From Streptomyces chrestomyceticus JCM 4735 (GTDB taxonomy: Bacteria; Actinomycetota; Actinomycetes; Streptomycetales; Streptomycetaceae), in assembly GCF_003865135.1 (NCBI RefSeq), contig NZ_BHZC01000001.1, forward strand, positions 1,364,001-1,428,000: a stretch of 64,000 bases of DNA, written 5' to 3'. Below the pieces are notes generated by a model. That model saw only the letters and a list, made by a program, of their open reading frames with translations, ran no database searches and had not been told where the DNA came from. Position 1 is the first letter of the stretch. Every line of letters starts with the position of its first letter. The translations under genes were made by a program, and so were the position numbers. Positions 55,359 through 62,930 of the stretch are shown in pieces.

Positions 55359-57148
55359 GCGGGTTCTCCTTCATCGTGTACGGCGGGTGCTCCGGAGGAC
55401 ACCCAGAAGCGGATGCTCTCCACGAGCACCAGCAGCGCCAAAACCAGTGCCAGGACCGTCAGCGCGATTGTGAAACCTGAGCCGTGCAGCAGAGCCGCCA
55501 GGAGGACAACGAGCAACGTGCGCCCCTCGTGCCCGCCGGCCGCCCGCACCAGCCGGCGCGGCGGGGCCCCCGTGCCGACGCGGATGCGGTAGACGGTGTC
55601 GTAGTGATGGTAGGCGACCGCCGCGACTAGGCCGAACGCCGCGGGCAGCGCCTGGTCGGCGTCCGAGCGGGCCGCCACGACCAGGATGGCTACGTACTCG
55701 CCCACCCGGAAGAGCGGCGGTACGAGCCAGTCGAGCGGGCCCTTGAGGGGGCGGGCGACGGCGCCACCGGCGAAGGCCGCGTACACGGCGGCGCCGAGCA
55801 CCGGCCACCAGCTTCCGGCGTCGCTCCACGTCAACTGCGCCATGAGGAAGGCCACGCCCGCGAACGCCATGACCGGAGCGGTCACCGGGCCGCCCGCCGC
55901 CGGGCCCTTGGCCACCAGCTCGGCGAGCGGGCCGGAGTCCGCGAGGTCGGCGAGTGCGGCCGCCGCCCGGTCGGTACGGCGGGCGCGCCGCGTCAGCGAG
56001 CGCAGCACCCGGCCCGCCGTGGTGTAGCAGGCGGCCAGGGCGCAGCCGACGAGCAGCGCGTAGAAGACGATGCGCGGGGTGGTGCAGGCGGTCAGCAGGG
56101 CGATCATGGCCCAGCGTTCGCCGATGGGCAGCACGATCATCCGGCGTACCCAGACCGTCCAGCCGACGCTGTCGAGCCGGTCGGACAGGGCCGCGGTGGG
56201 GCTGGTGTTGCCGGTGGCGTCGTGGTTCGCCTCGTTGAAGGAGAAGTCGACAACATGCCGGCAGGTCTGGAGCACCATGGCCCCCAGAGCCAGCGCCCAC
56301 ACGTCGTCGCCACCACGCGCCGCACCGAGCGCGAGACCCGCGTAGTACGCGTACTCCTTCGCCCGGTCGAAGGTCGCGTCGAGCCAGGCGCCCATCGTCG
56401 AGTACTGGAGCGAGTAGCGGGCGAGCTGCCCGTCGGTGCAGTCCAGGACGAAGGAGAAGATCAGGAGCAGGCCGGCGGCGATGAACCCGCCGCGGCTGCC
56501 GGTGGCCGCGCAGCCCGCCGCGACCACCGCGGTGAGCAGCGACGCCGTGGTGACCTGGTTGGGGGTCAGGCCGCGGCGCGCGCACCAGCGGGCGATGTAG
56601 CGGGAGTACGGGCTGATGCAGAAGGTGGTGAAGAACCCGTCACGGGCCTTGACGGCGGTACGCAGCCGTACGGCCTCGTCGTCGACGGCGGCGACGGCCT
56701 CCTCGGCCGTGGCGCGCTCCGCTGGCGTCAGCGGGACGGCGGCGACCAGGCTGCCCAGCTCGACGCGCTGCAACGCGGCGTCTCCGGCCTCCATGGTCTC
56801 GGCGAGCGCGTCCGGCAGGACGTCCACGCGGTAACGGGTGCCGGGCCCGGCGGGCACCGCGGCGGCGGCCTGCTGGAGCGCGGCGCGCGCCTCGGGCTGC
56901 GCGGTGACGGCACCCGGCACCGCGGCGGCCGGGAAGCGCGGGTCGGTCAGCGCCAGCCGGAGGCTGTGCAGGTGGCCCACGAACCGGGGGTCGACCACGG
57001 CGACGCGTTCATCGGCCGGAACCGCGGCGAGCGCGTCGGCCACGGCCGCGGCACCGTCCGCCGTACGGACGTCGAAACCCAGCGAGCGCAGGGCGGCTTC
57101 GAGCGGCGACCCGGCGACCGGCGGACCGGTGAGGATGGCGGTCGACAG
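55355..57148 (-). CDS. DUF5941/CDP-alcohol phosphatidyltransferase fusion, probable CTG start
   Basis: About 597 residues. The conserved N-terminal region (STAILTGPPVAGSPLEAAL, then LRSLGFDVRTADG) reads in frame up to 57145, yet no ATG, GTG or TTG precedes it before a stop; a CTG at 57148 sits nine bases after AAGGAG. The first usual start, GTG 57043, would remove this conserved segment. Residues ~30-170 form a soluble nucleotidyl-type region. The membrane part carries the full CDP-alcohol motif (DCTDGQLARYSLQYSTMGAW, with both final Asp in WLDATFDRA). Several helices and the DUF5941 tail follow. It is the first gene of the polymer cluster. Confidence 0.8.
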   Translation of the reverse strand: MSTAILTGPPVAGSPLEAALRSLGFDVRTADGAAAVADALAAVPADERVAVVDPRFVGHLHSLRLALTDPRFPAAAVPGAVTAQPEARAALQQAAAAVPAGPGTRYRVDVLPDALAETMEAGDAALQRVELGSLVAAVPLTPAERATAEEAVAAVDDEAVRLRTAVKARDGFFTTFCISPYSRYIARWCARRGLTPNQVTTASLLTAVVAAGCAATGSRGGFIAAGLLLIFSFVLDCTDGQLARYSLQYSTMGAWLDATFDRAKEYAYYAGLALGAARGGDDVWALALGAMVLQTCRHVVDFSFNEANHDATGNTSPTAALSDRLDSVGWTVWVRRMIVLPIGERWAMIALLTACTTPRIVFYALLVGCALAACYTTAGRVLRSLTRRARRTDRAAAALADLADSGPLAELVAKGPAAGGPVTAPVMAFAGVAFLMAQLTWSDAGSWWPVLGAAVYAAFAGGAVARPLKGPLDWLVPPLFRVGEYVAILVVAARSDADQALPAAFGLVAAVAYHHYDTVYRIRVGTGAPPRRLVRAAGGHEGRTLLVVLLAALLHGSGFTIALTVLALVLALLVLVESIRFWVSSGAPAVHDEGEPA

Positions 57149-57563
57149 ACGAACTCACTCCTTGGAAGCTGGCGAGGCCGCGCCGGTCGGTCCGCATTCG
57201 ATACGAACTACCCGGGCAGCGGGCGTGGCACACCTGGGCCCCCAGGGGGCGGGTGGGCACGTCGGCAGAGGCTATCGGATCGCCGGATGCGGCCGTTCAC
57301 CGCGCATTCACCGCACGATCGAGTGACCGCAGGCTGCGCCTGCCGCGATCATCATGGTGGATCAACGCACCCAGGAACAACTGACGCCCGGCCGCGCCCC
57401 GGACATCGCGCCGGTTATGCCACATCTGGCCACATGTGGGGGGAATGCCGGGCGGGTGGGGTGGGGCACGGGGTGGGGGGAATGCCGGGTGGCGGGAAAG
57501 CCGGGTGGGTGGGGTGAGCGGGGCGGGGCGGGGCCGGGCGAGGCGGGATGAGCCCCGGCGGGG

Positions 57564-57634
57564 CGGGTTTCGGCGTCGGGTGAAGCGCCTACAGGCGGAG
57601 CACCACGTACCCCCACCGGGGGCTTACCCAGCGG
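57564..57634. repeat. intergenic 70-bp direct repeat, copy 1
   Basis: Begins CGGGTTTCGGCGTCGGG and ends CTTACCCAGCGG. Nearly identical to 57729-57798, differing by about one substitution and one base of length. Holds two small inverted repeats, CGCCT-AC-AGGCG and CCCC-ACC-GGGG, that could fold as hairpins in RNA. Confidence 0.75.
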
Positions 57635-57728
57635 AGGCGGCCGGGAAGCACGCGCCGGGCGGGCGGGGCGAGCGGAGCGGGGACATGACGGAGCGGGCCC
57701 GGGCGAGGCGGGGCGCGTCCCGGCGGAA

Positions 57729-57798
57729 CGGGTTTCGGCGTCGGGCGAAGCGCCTACAGGCGGAGCACCACGTACCCCACCGGGGGCTTACCCAGCGG
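57729..57798. repeat. intergenic 70-bp direct repeat, copy 2
   Basis: Second copy of the 57564-57634 element, 165 bases further on, with the same two potential hairpins. The segment between the copies is unrelated G/C-rich sequence. Confidence 0.75.
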
Positions 57799-58027
57799 TG
57801 GCCGACGGGAAGCGCACGCCCGGCGGGTGGGGCGTCCGCCACGCCCGGCGGGCGGGGCGTCCGCACCCCCTCCCCCGCCGCCCCGCCCCCGCATAACCGC
57901 AGGTCAGCGCATGACAACGGTGTTCAGCTTCGCGTTGCCACATACCCCCCACCCGTAGTTCACTGCTGGTGCCGGCGGCTTCGGCCGGCGCGGTGTGGTG
58001 GCGGCAGTTCGGACGGAGGCGTACGGC

Positions 58028-58975
58028 ATGGGCGCAGGGCACGATCACGGGTTCGGCGGGTCGGTGGCGGGCGGTGCGGGGGCCGGTACGGCGGCCGCTG
58101 CGTATCGCGGGCGGCTGCGTGGGGCGCTGGTGCTGACCTCGGCCGTCATGGTTGCCGAGGTCATCGGCAGCGTGGTCACCGGTTCGCTGGCGCTGCTCGC
58201 CGACGCGGGGCACATGGCCACGGACGTGGTCGGGCTGACGATGGCGCTGATCGCGATCCGCTTCGCGAACCGGCCGCCGTCGCCGCAGCGCACCTTCGGT
58301 CTGGCCCGCGCCGAGATCCTCGCGGCGGTGGCCAATGCCCTGCTGCTGTTCGGGGTGGGCGGGTACGTGCTGGTCACGGCGGTGCCGCGGTTCTTCGAGC
58401 CGGTCGGGATCGAGGGCGGTACGACCATGGTCTTCGGCGCCGTCGGCCTGGTGGCGAACCTGGTGTCGCTGGCCCTGCTGATGCGCGGGCAGCGCGACAG
58501 CCTCAATGTGCGCGGTGCCTTCCTGGAGGTGGCGGCGGACGCGCTGGGGTCGGTGGCGGTCGTCGTGGCGGCCCTGCTGGTCACCGTCACGGGCTGGGCG
58601 GCGGCCGACCCGGTCGCGTCCATCGTGATCGGGCTGATGATCGTGCCGCGTACCTGGAAGCTCTTCCGCGAGTCCCTGGACGTACTGCTGGAGTCCGCGC
58701 CCAAGGGAGTGGACATGACCGAGGTGCGGGCGCATCTGCTGGCGCTGCCGGGCGTCGAGGACGTCCACGATCTGCACGCCTGGACGATCACGTCCGGGAT
58801 GCCGGTGCTCTCGGCGCACGTGGTCGTCGCCCCGGACGTACTGGACACCGAGGGTCAGGAGAAGATGCTGCGCGCGCTGCGCGGCTGCCTGGGCGGGCAC
58901 TTCGACGTCGGGCACTGCACGTTCCAGCTCGAGCCGGGCGGCCTGGCGGCGCACGAGGCGCAACTGTGCCCATGA
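58028..58975 (+). CDS. cation diffusion facilitator (CDF) transporter
   Basis: 315 residues; ATG 58028 with GGAGG eight bases upstream. Six membrane helices (GALVLTSAVMVAEVIGSVVT, ALLADAGHMATDVVGLTMAL, and so on) and a cytoplasmic C-terminal domain (LPGVEDVHDLHAWTITSGMP). The transport site HxxxD of helix 2 is present (DAGHMATD). On helix 5 the usual HxxxD reads EVAAD, keeping Asp but with Glu for His, which may alter metal choice. The N-terminus has a short His segment (GHDHG). It probably exports Zn2+ or another divalent metal with proton exchange. Preceded by a long non-coding region. Confidence 0.92.
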   Translation: MGAGHDHGFGGSVAGGAGAGTAAAAYRGRLRGALVLTSAVMVAEVIGSVVTGSLALLADAGHMATDVVGLTMALIAIRFANRPPSPQRTFGLARAEILAAVANALLLFGVGGYVLVTAVPRFFEPVGIEGGTTMVFGAVGLVANLVSLALLMRGQRDSLNVRGAFLEVAADALGSVAVVVAALLVTVTGWAAADPVASIVIGLMIVPRTWKLFRESLDVLLESAPKGVDMTEVRAHLLALPGVEDVHDLHAWTITSGMPVLSAHVVVAPDVLDTEGQEKMLRALRGCLGGHFDVGHCTFQLEPGGLAAHEAQLCP

Positions 58976-59031
58976 TGCGGGCGCGGCTAGGGCAGACTTG
59001 AGCGGCGAGGAGACCGACGACAAGGATGGGC

Positions 59032-59643
59032 ATGCCGATCACACCTGCCAACGGACAGACCGCCGGGACCACGGCGGTGACCCCGCCGGACGGCACCGCC
59101 GAACCGATCTTGCTGGAGCTGGTCGACGAGAACGGCACGACGATCGGCACCGAGGAGAAGCTCGCCGCCCATCAGCCGCCCGGCCTGCTGCACCGGGCAT
59201 TCTCGGTCTTCCTCTTCGACGACCGGGGGCGGCTGCTGCTCCAGCGCCGGGCCCTGGGCAAGTACCACTCCCCCGGCGTCTGGTCCAACACCTGCTGCGG
59301 CCATCCGTACCCCGGTGAGACGCCGTTCGCCGCGGCGGCCCGGCGCACCGCCGAGGAGCTGGGGGTCGCCCCGGCGCTGCTCGGCGAGGCCGGTACGGTC
59401 CGCTACAACCACCCGGACCCGGAGTCCGGGCTGGTCGAGCAGGAGTACAACCACCTGTTCGTGGGACTGGTGCAGGCCGCGCCGGAGCCGGACCCCGAGG
59501 AGGTCGGCGAGATCGCGTTCGTGACGCCTCAGGAGCTGGCCGAGCGGCACGGGCAGGCGCCGTTCTCGGCGTGGTTCATGACCGTGCTGGACGCGGCCAG
59601 GCCCGCCGTACGGGAGCTCACCGGGCCGTCGGCGGGCTGGTAG
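59032..59643 (+). CDS. idi: isopentenyl-diphosphate delta-isomerase, type I
   Basis: 203 residues; ATG 59032 with AAGGA five bases upstream; an ATG six bases before is also in frame. Nudix-fold isomerase: KLAAHQPPGLLHRAFSVFLF, the active-site Cys in WSNTCCGHP, AAARRTAEELG as a degenerate Nudix box, and the catalytic Glu in EQEYNHLFVG. It interconverts IPP and DMAPP and complements the dxs/ispG genes of the hopanoid operon about 10 kb away. Its end overlaps the convergent RsbW-like gene by 26 bases. Confidence 0.94.
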   Translation: MPITPANGQTAGTTAVTPPDGTAEPILLELVDENGTTIGTEEKLAAHQPPGLLHRAFSVFLFDDRGRLLLQRRALGKYHSPGVWSNTCCGHPYPGETPFAAAARRTAEELGVAPALLGEAGTVRYNHPDPESGLVEQEYNHLFVGLVQAAPEPDPEEVGEIAFVTPQELAERHGQAPFSAWFMTVLDAARPAVRELTGPSAGW

Positions 59644-60019
59644 GCCCGCCCGTCTGCGGGGCGAGCGGCAGTTCGGCCCAGACCGCCTTGCCGCCGCTCG
59701 CCGTGTGCTCGACGTCGCACTTGCCGCCCGCCTCGGCGGTGAGCATCTTGACCAGCCACAGTCCGCGCCCGCCGATGTCGCCCTCGCCCGCCTCCAGGGC
59801 CTTGGGGCGGTACGGGTGGTCGTCCTCGACGGCGGCCCGGATCCAGTCGGCGCCGACCGTGATCTCGACGGTGATCTCGGGGGAGAGCAGCGCGGCGTGC
59901 TGCACGGCGTTGGTGACCAGTTCGGAGACGATCAGCAGCAGGGCGTCCATGACCTCCCCGGCCGCCGGCACGCGCTGCCGGGCGAGCAGGTCCCGGACCG
60001 CGTGGCGTGCCTGGGGCAC
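59618..60019 (-). CDS. RsbW-like ATP-binding protein, 5' end probably frame-disrupted
   Basis: The uninterrupted frame gives 133 residues from GTG 60019 with HATPase motifs LLIVSELVTNAVQHA (N box), RAAVEDDHPYRP, and GDIGGRGLWLVKML (G2 box): an anti-sigma-factor kinase-like protein. The frame is open further upstream with family-like sequence (EELTAARAYEGVWRFTAPAL) but has no start codon before a stop at 60151. One extra base in the G run at 60089-60093 would connect it to a GTG at 60123, giving ~168 residues beginning VRTPSGPPAE. The true gene therefore probably spans 59618-60123. Confidence 0.75.
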   Translation of the reverse strand: MPQARHAVRDLLARQRVPAAGEVMDALLLIVSELVTNAVQHAALLSPEITVEITVGADWIRAAVEDDHPYRPKALEAGEGDIGGRGLWLVKMLTAEAGGKCDVEHTASGGKAVWAELPLAPQTGGPTSPPTAR

Positions 60020-60254
60020 CGACGACTCCAGTGCCGGTGCGGTGAAGCGCCAGACTCCTTCGTACGCGCGCGCGGCGGTCAGCTCCTCGGGGGTTCGGCC
60101 GGGGGGCCGGAAGGCGTCCTCACCCTCCGAGTGTTGGTTGTGAGCAGGTCAGGACCGGCCCGCTGAACACAAGTCAGCTTCTATCGACGCCTTCTGACCG
60201 AATCCGTAATCGGTGATCAGACCTGCGACTGATCCTGACCTTTTTGTTTCCTGT

Positions 60255-60923
60255 TCAAGGATTGCCGGACGAGGCCGGTGGGCGCCCGGTGGCGTCCGGT
60301 GCGCCCGTCCGCGGGCCGCGGCCGCCCGCCACCATACCGACGATCCGCCGCCCCCCGACGCCCATCGCGATCAGCCCCAGCCCGTCGAAGAGCAGCGCGA
60401 GGGAGAAGAAGCAGCCGATCACGTACCGGCTGCTGTGCGGCCAGTCGCCGAGCACCAGCACGCCCAGCAGGATGCCGAAGGCCCCCTGCACCAGCGTCCA
60501 GCCGAACTGCGGCCCCCGTACGACCACGCCGCCGGCGAGCCGGAAGACGCCCCCGGTGAGGAACAGCAGCGCCGCGAACATCGTCAGCCCCGCCGCGGCC
60601 ACCTCCGGCTCCCGGATGACGACCACTCCCGCGGCGATGTTCAGGGCCGCCACGATCACCGCGAGCCAGAAGAAGCTGGTGCCGCGCGACTGGATCGCGT
60701 GCAGCAGCCCGACCACGCCGCCGATCAGCAGCAGCCAGCCGAAGAGCAGCATCGAGGTGAGCGTCGCGAAACCGACGTAGACGAGGCCCACCAGACCGGC
60801 GACCACCAGGATCGCCCCGAGCACCGCCAGCAGGCCGAAGCTGCGCTTCAGCTCACCGGCCGCCTGTGTCCCCGGCGGCGCCGTCGCTGCCGAGGTCTTC
60901 GAGGATCTGCTTCTGCCGAGCAT
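60255..60923 (-). CDS. HdeD/DUF308 family membrane protein
   Basis: 222 residues; AGGAGGACCGCG precedes the ATG at 60923, which is preferred over the ATG 15 bases upstream. Six predicted helices in pairs (SFGLLAVLGAILVVAGLVGL, LLFGWLLLIGGVVGLLHAI, FFWLAVIVAALNIAAGVVVI, AGLTMFAALLFLTGGVFRLA, ALLFDGLGLIAMGVGG) match the HdeD acid-resistance/DUF308 family, whose exact role outside enterobacteria is unknown. The C-terminus is Gly/Arg-rich. Adjacent to the tRNA-fMet terminator. Confidence 0.87.
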   Translation of the reverse strand: MLGRSRSSKTSAATAPPGTQAAGELKRSFGLLAVLGAILVVAGLVGLVYVGFATLTSMLLFGWLLLIGGVVGLLHAIQSRGTSFFWLAVIVAALNIAAGVVVIREPEVAAAGLTMFAALLFLTGGVFRLAGGVVVRGPQFGWTLVQGAFGILLGVLVLGDWPHSSRYVIGCFFSLALLFDGLGLIAMGVGGRRIVGMVAGGRGPRTGAPDATGRPPASSGNP

Positions 60924-60993
60924 CGCGGTCCTCCTCATGGATGCCTTTGTCCCGGTATACCCCGTTCAGGGCCGGATGGCAGCGCACGCACGA

Positions 60994-61032
60994 CAGCAGG
61001 CCCGGTGCTTACGGAAAGCACCGGGCCTGCTG
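60994..61032 (-). terminator. terminator of tRNA-fMet
   Basis: A perfect 17-bp stem (60994-61010 with 61016-61032) with a five-base loop, seven bases beyond the tRNA 3' end on the leftward strand. Confidence 0.78.
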
Positions 61033-61038
61033 CGGAAG

Positions 61039-61112
61039 TAGCGGGGACAGGATTTGAACCTGCGACCTCTGGGTTATGAGCCCAGCGAGCTACCGAGCTG
61101 CTCCACCCCGCG
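61039..61112 (-). tRNA. initiator tRNA-fMet (CAT)
   Basis: 74 nt without encoded CCA. The cloverleaf is clear: acceptor CGCGGGG facing CCCCGCT, D arm GCAGCTCGGTAGCTCGC, anticodon loop CTCATAA flanked by the three consecutive G-C pairs of initiators (GGG/CCC), and T arm GCAGGTTCAAATCCTGT. Position 1 is C with a mismatch at position 72, the mark of a bacterial initiator that blocks EF-Tu use and allows formylation. Followed by its own strong terminator. Confidence 0.95.
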
Positions 61113-61195
61113 TCGGTGAACACCACACTACGGGGCGCCGGGGCCGTACGCCAAATCGCCGGGCGGGACGGCCCTGCCGGGCGCGGCGGGGCCGC

Positions 61196-62875
61196 TCAGC
61201 GGACGCGTTCCGTGATCCGCCCGGCCTCGACCTCGATGCGCCGGCCGGTGTCCACCGCCTCCAGCATCCGGCGGTCGTGGGTGACCAGCAGCAGCGTGCC
61301 CCGGTAGGAGGCGAGCGCGGACTCCAGTTGTTCGATCGCCGGCAGGTCGAGGTGGTTGGTCGGCTCGTCCAGGACCAGCAGGTTGACGCCGCGGCCCTGG
61401 AGGAGGGCGAGGGCGGCGCGGGTCCGCTCGCCCGGGGAGAGCGTCGAGGCGGGGCGCAGTACGTGGGCCGCCTTGAGCCCGAACTTGGCGAGCAGGGTCC
61501 GTACGTCGGCCGGGGACATCTCCGGTACGGCCGTACGGAACGCCTCCGCCAGCGGCTCGTCGCCGAGGAAGGCGCCGCGGGCCTGGTCGACCTCGCCGAC
61601 GACGACTCCGGGGCCGAGGGCGGCGTGTCCGGCGTCCAGCGGCAGCCGGCCCAGCAGGGCGGCGAGCAGGGTGGACTTGCCGGAGCCGTTGGGGCCGGTG
61701 ACGGCGACCCGGTCGGCCCAGTCGATCTGGAGGTCCACCGGGCCGAAGCGGAAGTCCCCGCGCCGCACCTCGGCGCCGCGCAGGGTGGCCACGACCGCGC
61801 CCGCGCGGGGCGCGGCGGCGATCTCCATGCGCAGTTCCCACTCCTTGCGCGGCTCCTCGACCACCTCCAGGCGCTCGATCATGCGCTGGGTCTGCTTGGC
61901 CTTGGCGGCCTGCTTCTCGGTGGACTCGGTGCGGAACTTGCGGCCGATCTTGTCGTTGTCGGTGGCCTTGCGCCGGGCGTTCTTGACGCCCTTCTCCATC
62001 CAACTGCGCTGGGTGTGGGCGCGCGCTTCGAGGGACGCCCTGGTGTCCGCGTACTCCTCGTACTCCTCGCGGGCGTGGCGCCGGGCCCACTCGCGCTCCT
62101 CCAGGTACGCGGCGTAGCCGCCGCCGTAGGTGTTGACCTGCTGCTGCGTGAGGTCCAGTTCGACGACGCGGCTGACCGTGCGGGTCAGGAACTCGCGGTC
62201 GTGGCTGACCAGGACCGTGCCGGCGCGCAGGCCGGTGACGAACTCCTCGAGCCGGGCCAGGCCGTCCAGGTCGAGGTCGTTGGTGGGCTCGTCCAGCAGG
62301 AAGACGTCGTAGCGGGAGAGCAGCAGCGAGGCGAGGGAGGCGCGGGCGGCCTGGCCGCCGGACAGGGACGTCATCGGCTGGTCGAGGCCGACCGCGAGGC
62401 CGAGCTGGGCGGCCGTCTCCGCGGCGCGTTCGTCGAGGTCGGCGGCGCCGAGCGAGAGCCAGCGCTCCAGGGCGGTGGCGTACGCGTCGTCGGCGCCCGG
62501 CCGTTCCTCGACCAGCGCCTCGGTGGCGGCGTCCAGGGCGGCCTGGGCGGCCGTGACGCCGGTACGGCGGCCGAGGAAGGCGCGTACGGACTCTCCCCCA
62601 GACTCCGTCTGGGAGGTGCCCCCACCGTTCCGGTCCGGCTCCTGCGGGAGGTGGCCGACGGTGGCGGTGGGCGGGCTGAGGCTCAGCCCGCCCTCCTCCG
62701 GGGTGTCCAGCCCGGCCAGCAGGCGCAGCAGGGTGGACTTGCCGGCGCCGTTGGCGCCGACCAGGCCGATCACGTCCCCGGGCGCGACCACCAGGTCGAG
62801 GCCGGAGAACAGGACGCGCTCGCCGTGGCCGGCGGCGAGGGACTTGGCGACGAGGGTGGCGGCGGTGGCAGACAT
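61196..62875 (-). CDS. ABC-F family ATPase
   Basis: 559 residues from ATG 62875 (MSATAATLVAKSL). Two ABC domains without membrane segments: Walker A GLVGANGAGKSTLL and VTGPNGSGKSTLL, signatures TSLSGGQAARA and TLSPGERTRA, Walker B VFLLDEPTNDLD and LLVLDEPTNHLD. A charged linker (WARRHAREEYEEYAD, KKIGRKFRTES-type) separates them. ABC-F proteins act on the ribosome, some giving antibiotic resistance. An extra Gly/Ser-rich loop after the first Walker A corresponds to a palindromic repeat inserted in frame (62593-62624). Confidence 0.92.
   Translation of the reverse strand: MSATAATLVAKSLAAGHGERVLFSGLDLVVAPGDVIGLVGANGAGKSTLLRLLAGLDTPEEGGLSLSPPTATVGHLPQEPDRNGGGTSQTESGGESVRAFLGRRTGVTAAQAALDAATEALVEERPGADDAYATALERWLSLGAADLDERAAETAAQLGLAVGLDQPMTSLSGGQAARASLASLLLSRYDVFLLDEPTNDLDLDGLARLEEFVTGLRAGTVLVSHDREFLTRTVSRVVELDLTQQQVNTYGGGYAAYLEEREWARRHAREEYEEYADTRASLEARAHTQRSWMEKGVKNARRKATDNDKIGRKFRTESTEKQAAKAKQTQRMIERLEVVEEPRKEWELRMEIAAAPRAGAVVATLRGAEVRRGDFRFGPVDLQIDWADRVAVTGPNGSGKSTLLAALLGRLPLDAGHAALGPGVVVGEVDQARGAFLGDEPLAEAFRTAVPEMSPADVRTLLAKFGLKAAHVLRPASTLSPGERTRAALALLQGRGVNLLVLDEPTNHLDLPAIEQLESALASYRGTLLLVTHDRRMLEAVDTGRRIEVEAGRITERVR
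62593..62624. repeat. Streptomyces-type palindromic repeat inside the ABC-F gene
   Basis: A 32-bp imperfect palindrome, with CCCAGAC and GTCTGGG arms around CTCC, flanked by CTCCCC and GGAGGTGCCCCCA. It resembles the short palindromes scattered in Streptomyces intergenic regions. Here it lies inside coding sequence and is read through in frame as GTSQTESGGES, an insert not expected in the family. Confidence 0.6.
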
Positions 62876-62917
62876 CAGACCGCTGATCGTATCGGGCCCG
62901 TGACCAGGCCGTCGCTC

Positions 62918-62923
62918 TAATAT
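62918..62923 (+). promoter_or_regulatory. -10 element of leaderless enoyl-CoA hydratase gene
   Basis: TAATAT, seven bases ahead of the ATG at 62931. The spacing puts the transcription start at or beside the start codon. No convincing -35 is visible. Confidence 0.45.
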
Positions 62924-62930
62924 CCGGGGC

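Larger units (their letters stand above)
57149..58027. other. 879-base non-coding region, G-rich with a duplicated element
   Basis: No credible gene. From left to right: the leader of the DUF5941 gene; a CCACATGTGG palindrome (57430s); a very G-rich tract on the plus strand (57455-57550) with many GGGTGGGG-type runs; two copies of a ~70-bp element (57564-57634 and 57729-57798); C-rich sequence; and the ribosome site of the CDF gene. Long open frames here (for example 57436-59001) are composition artefacts. Confidence 0.5.

Noticed and set aside
57149..58027. The duplicated 70-bp element as an insertion sequence end pair
   Set aside because: Copies are direct, not inverted, only 165 bases apart, and no transposase frame lies between them.
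57436..59001. 521-residue open frame over the G-rich region and CDF gene
   Set aside because: Arg/Gly-rich composition artefact; the CDF frame from 58028 has a ribosome site and family motifs.
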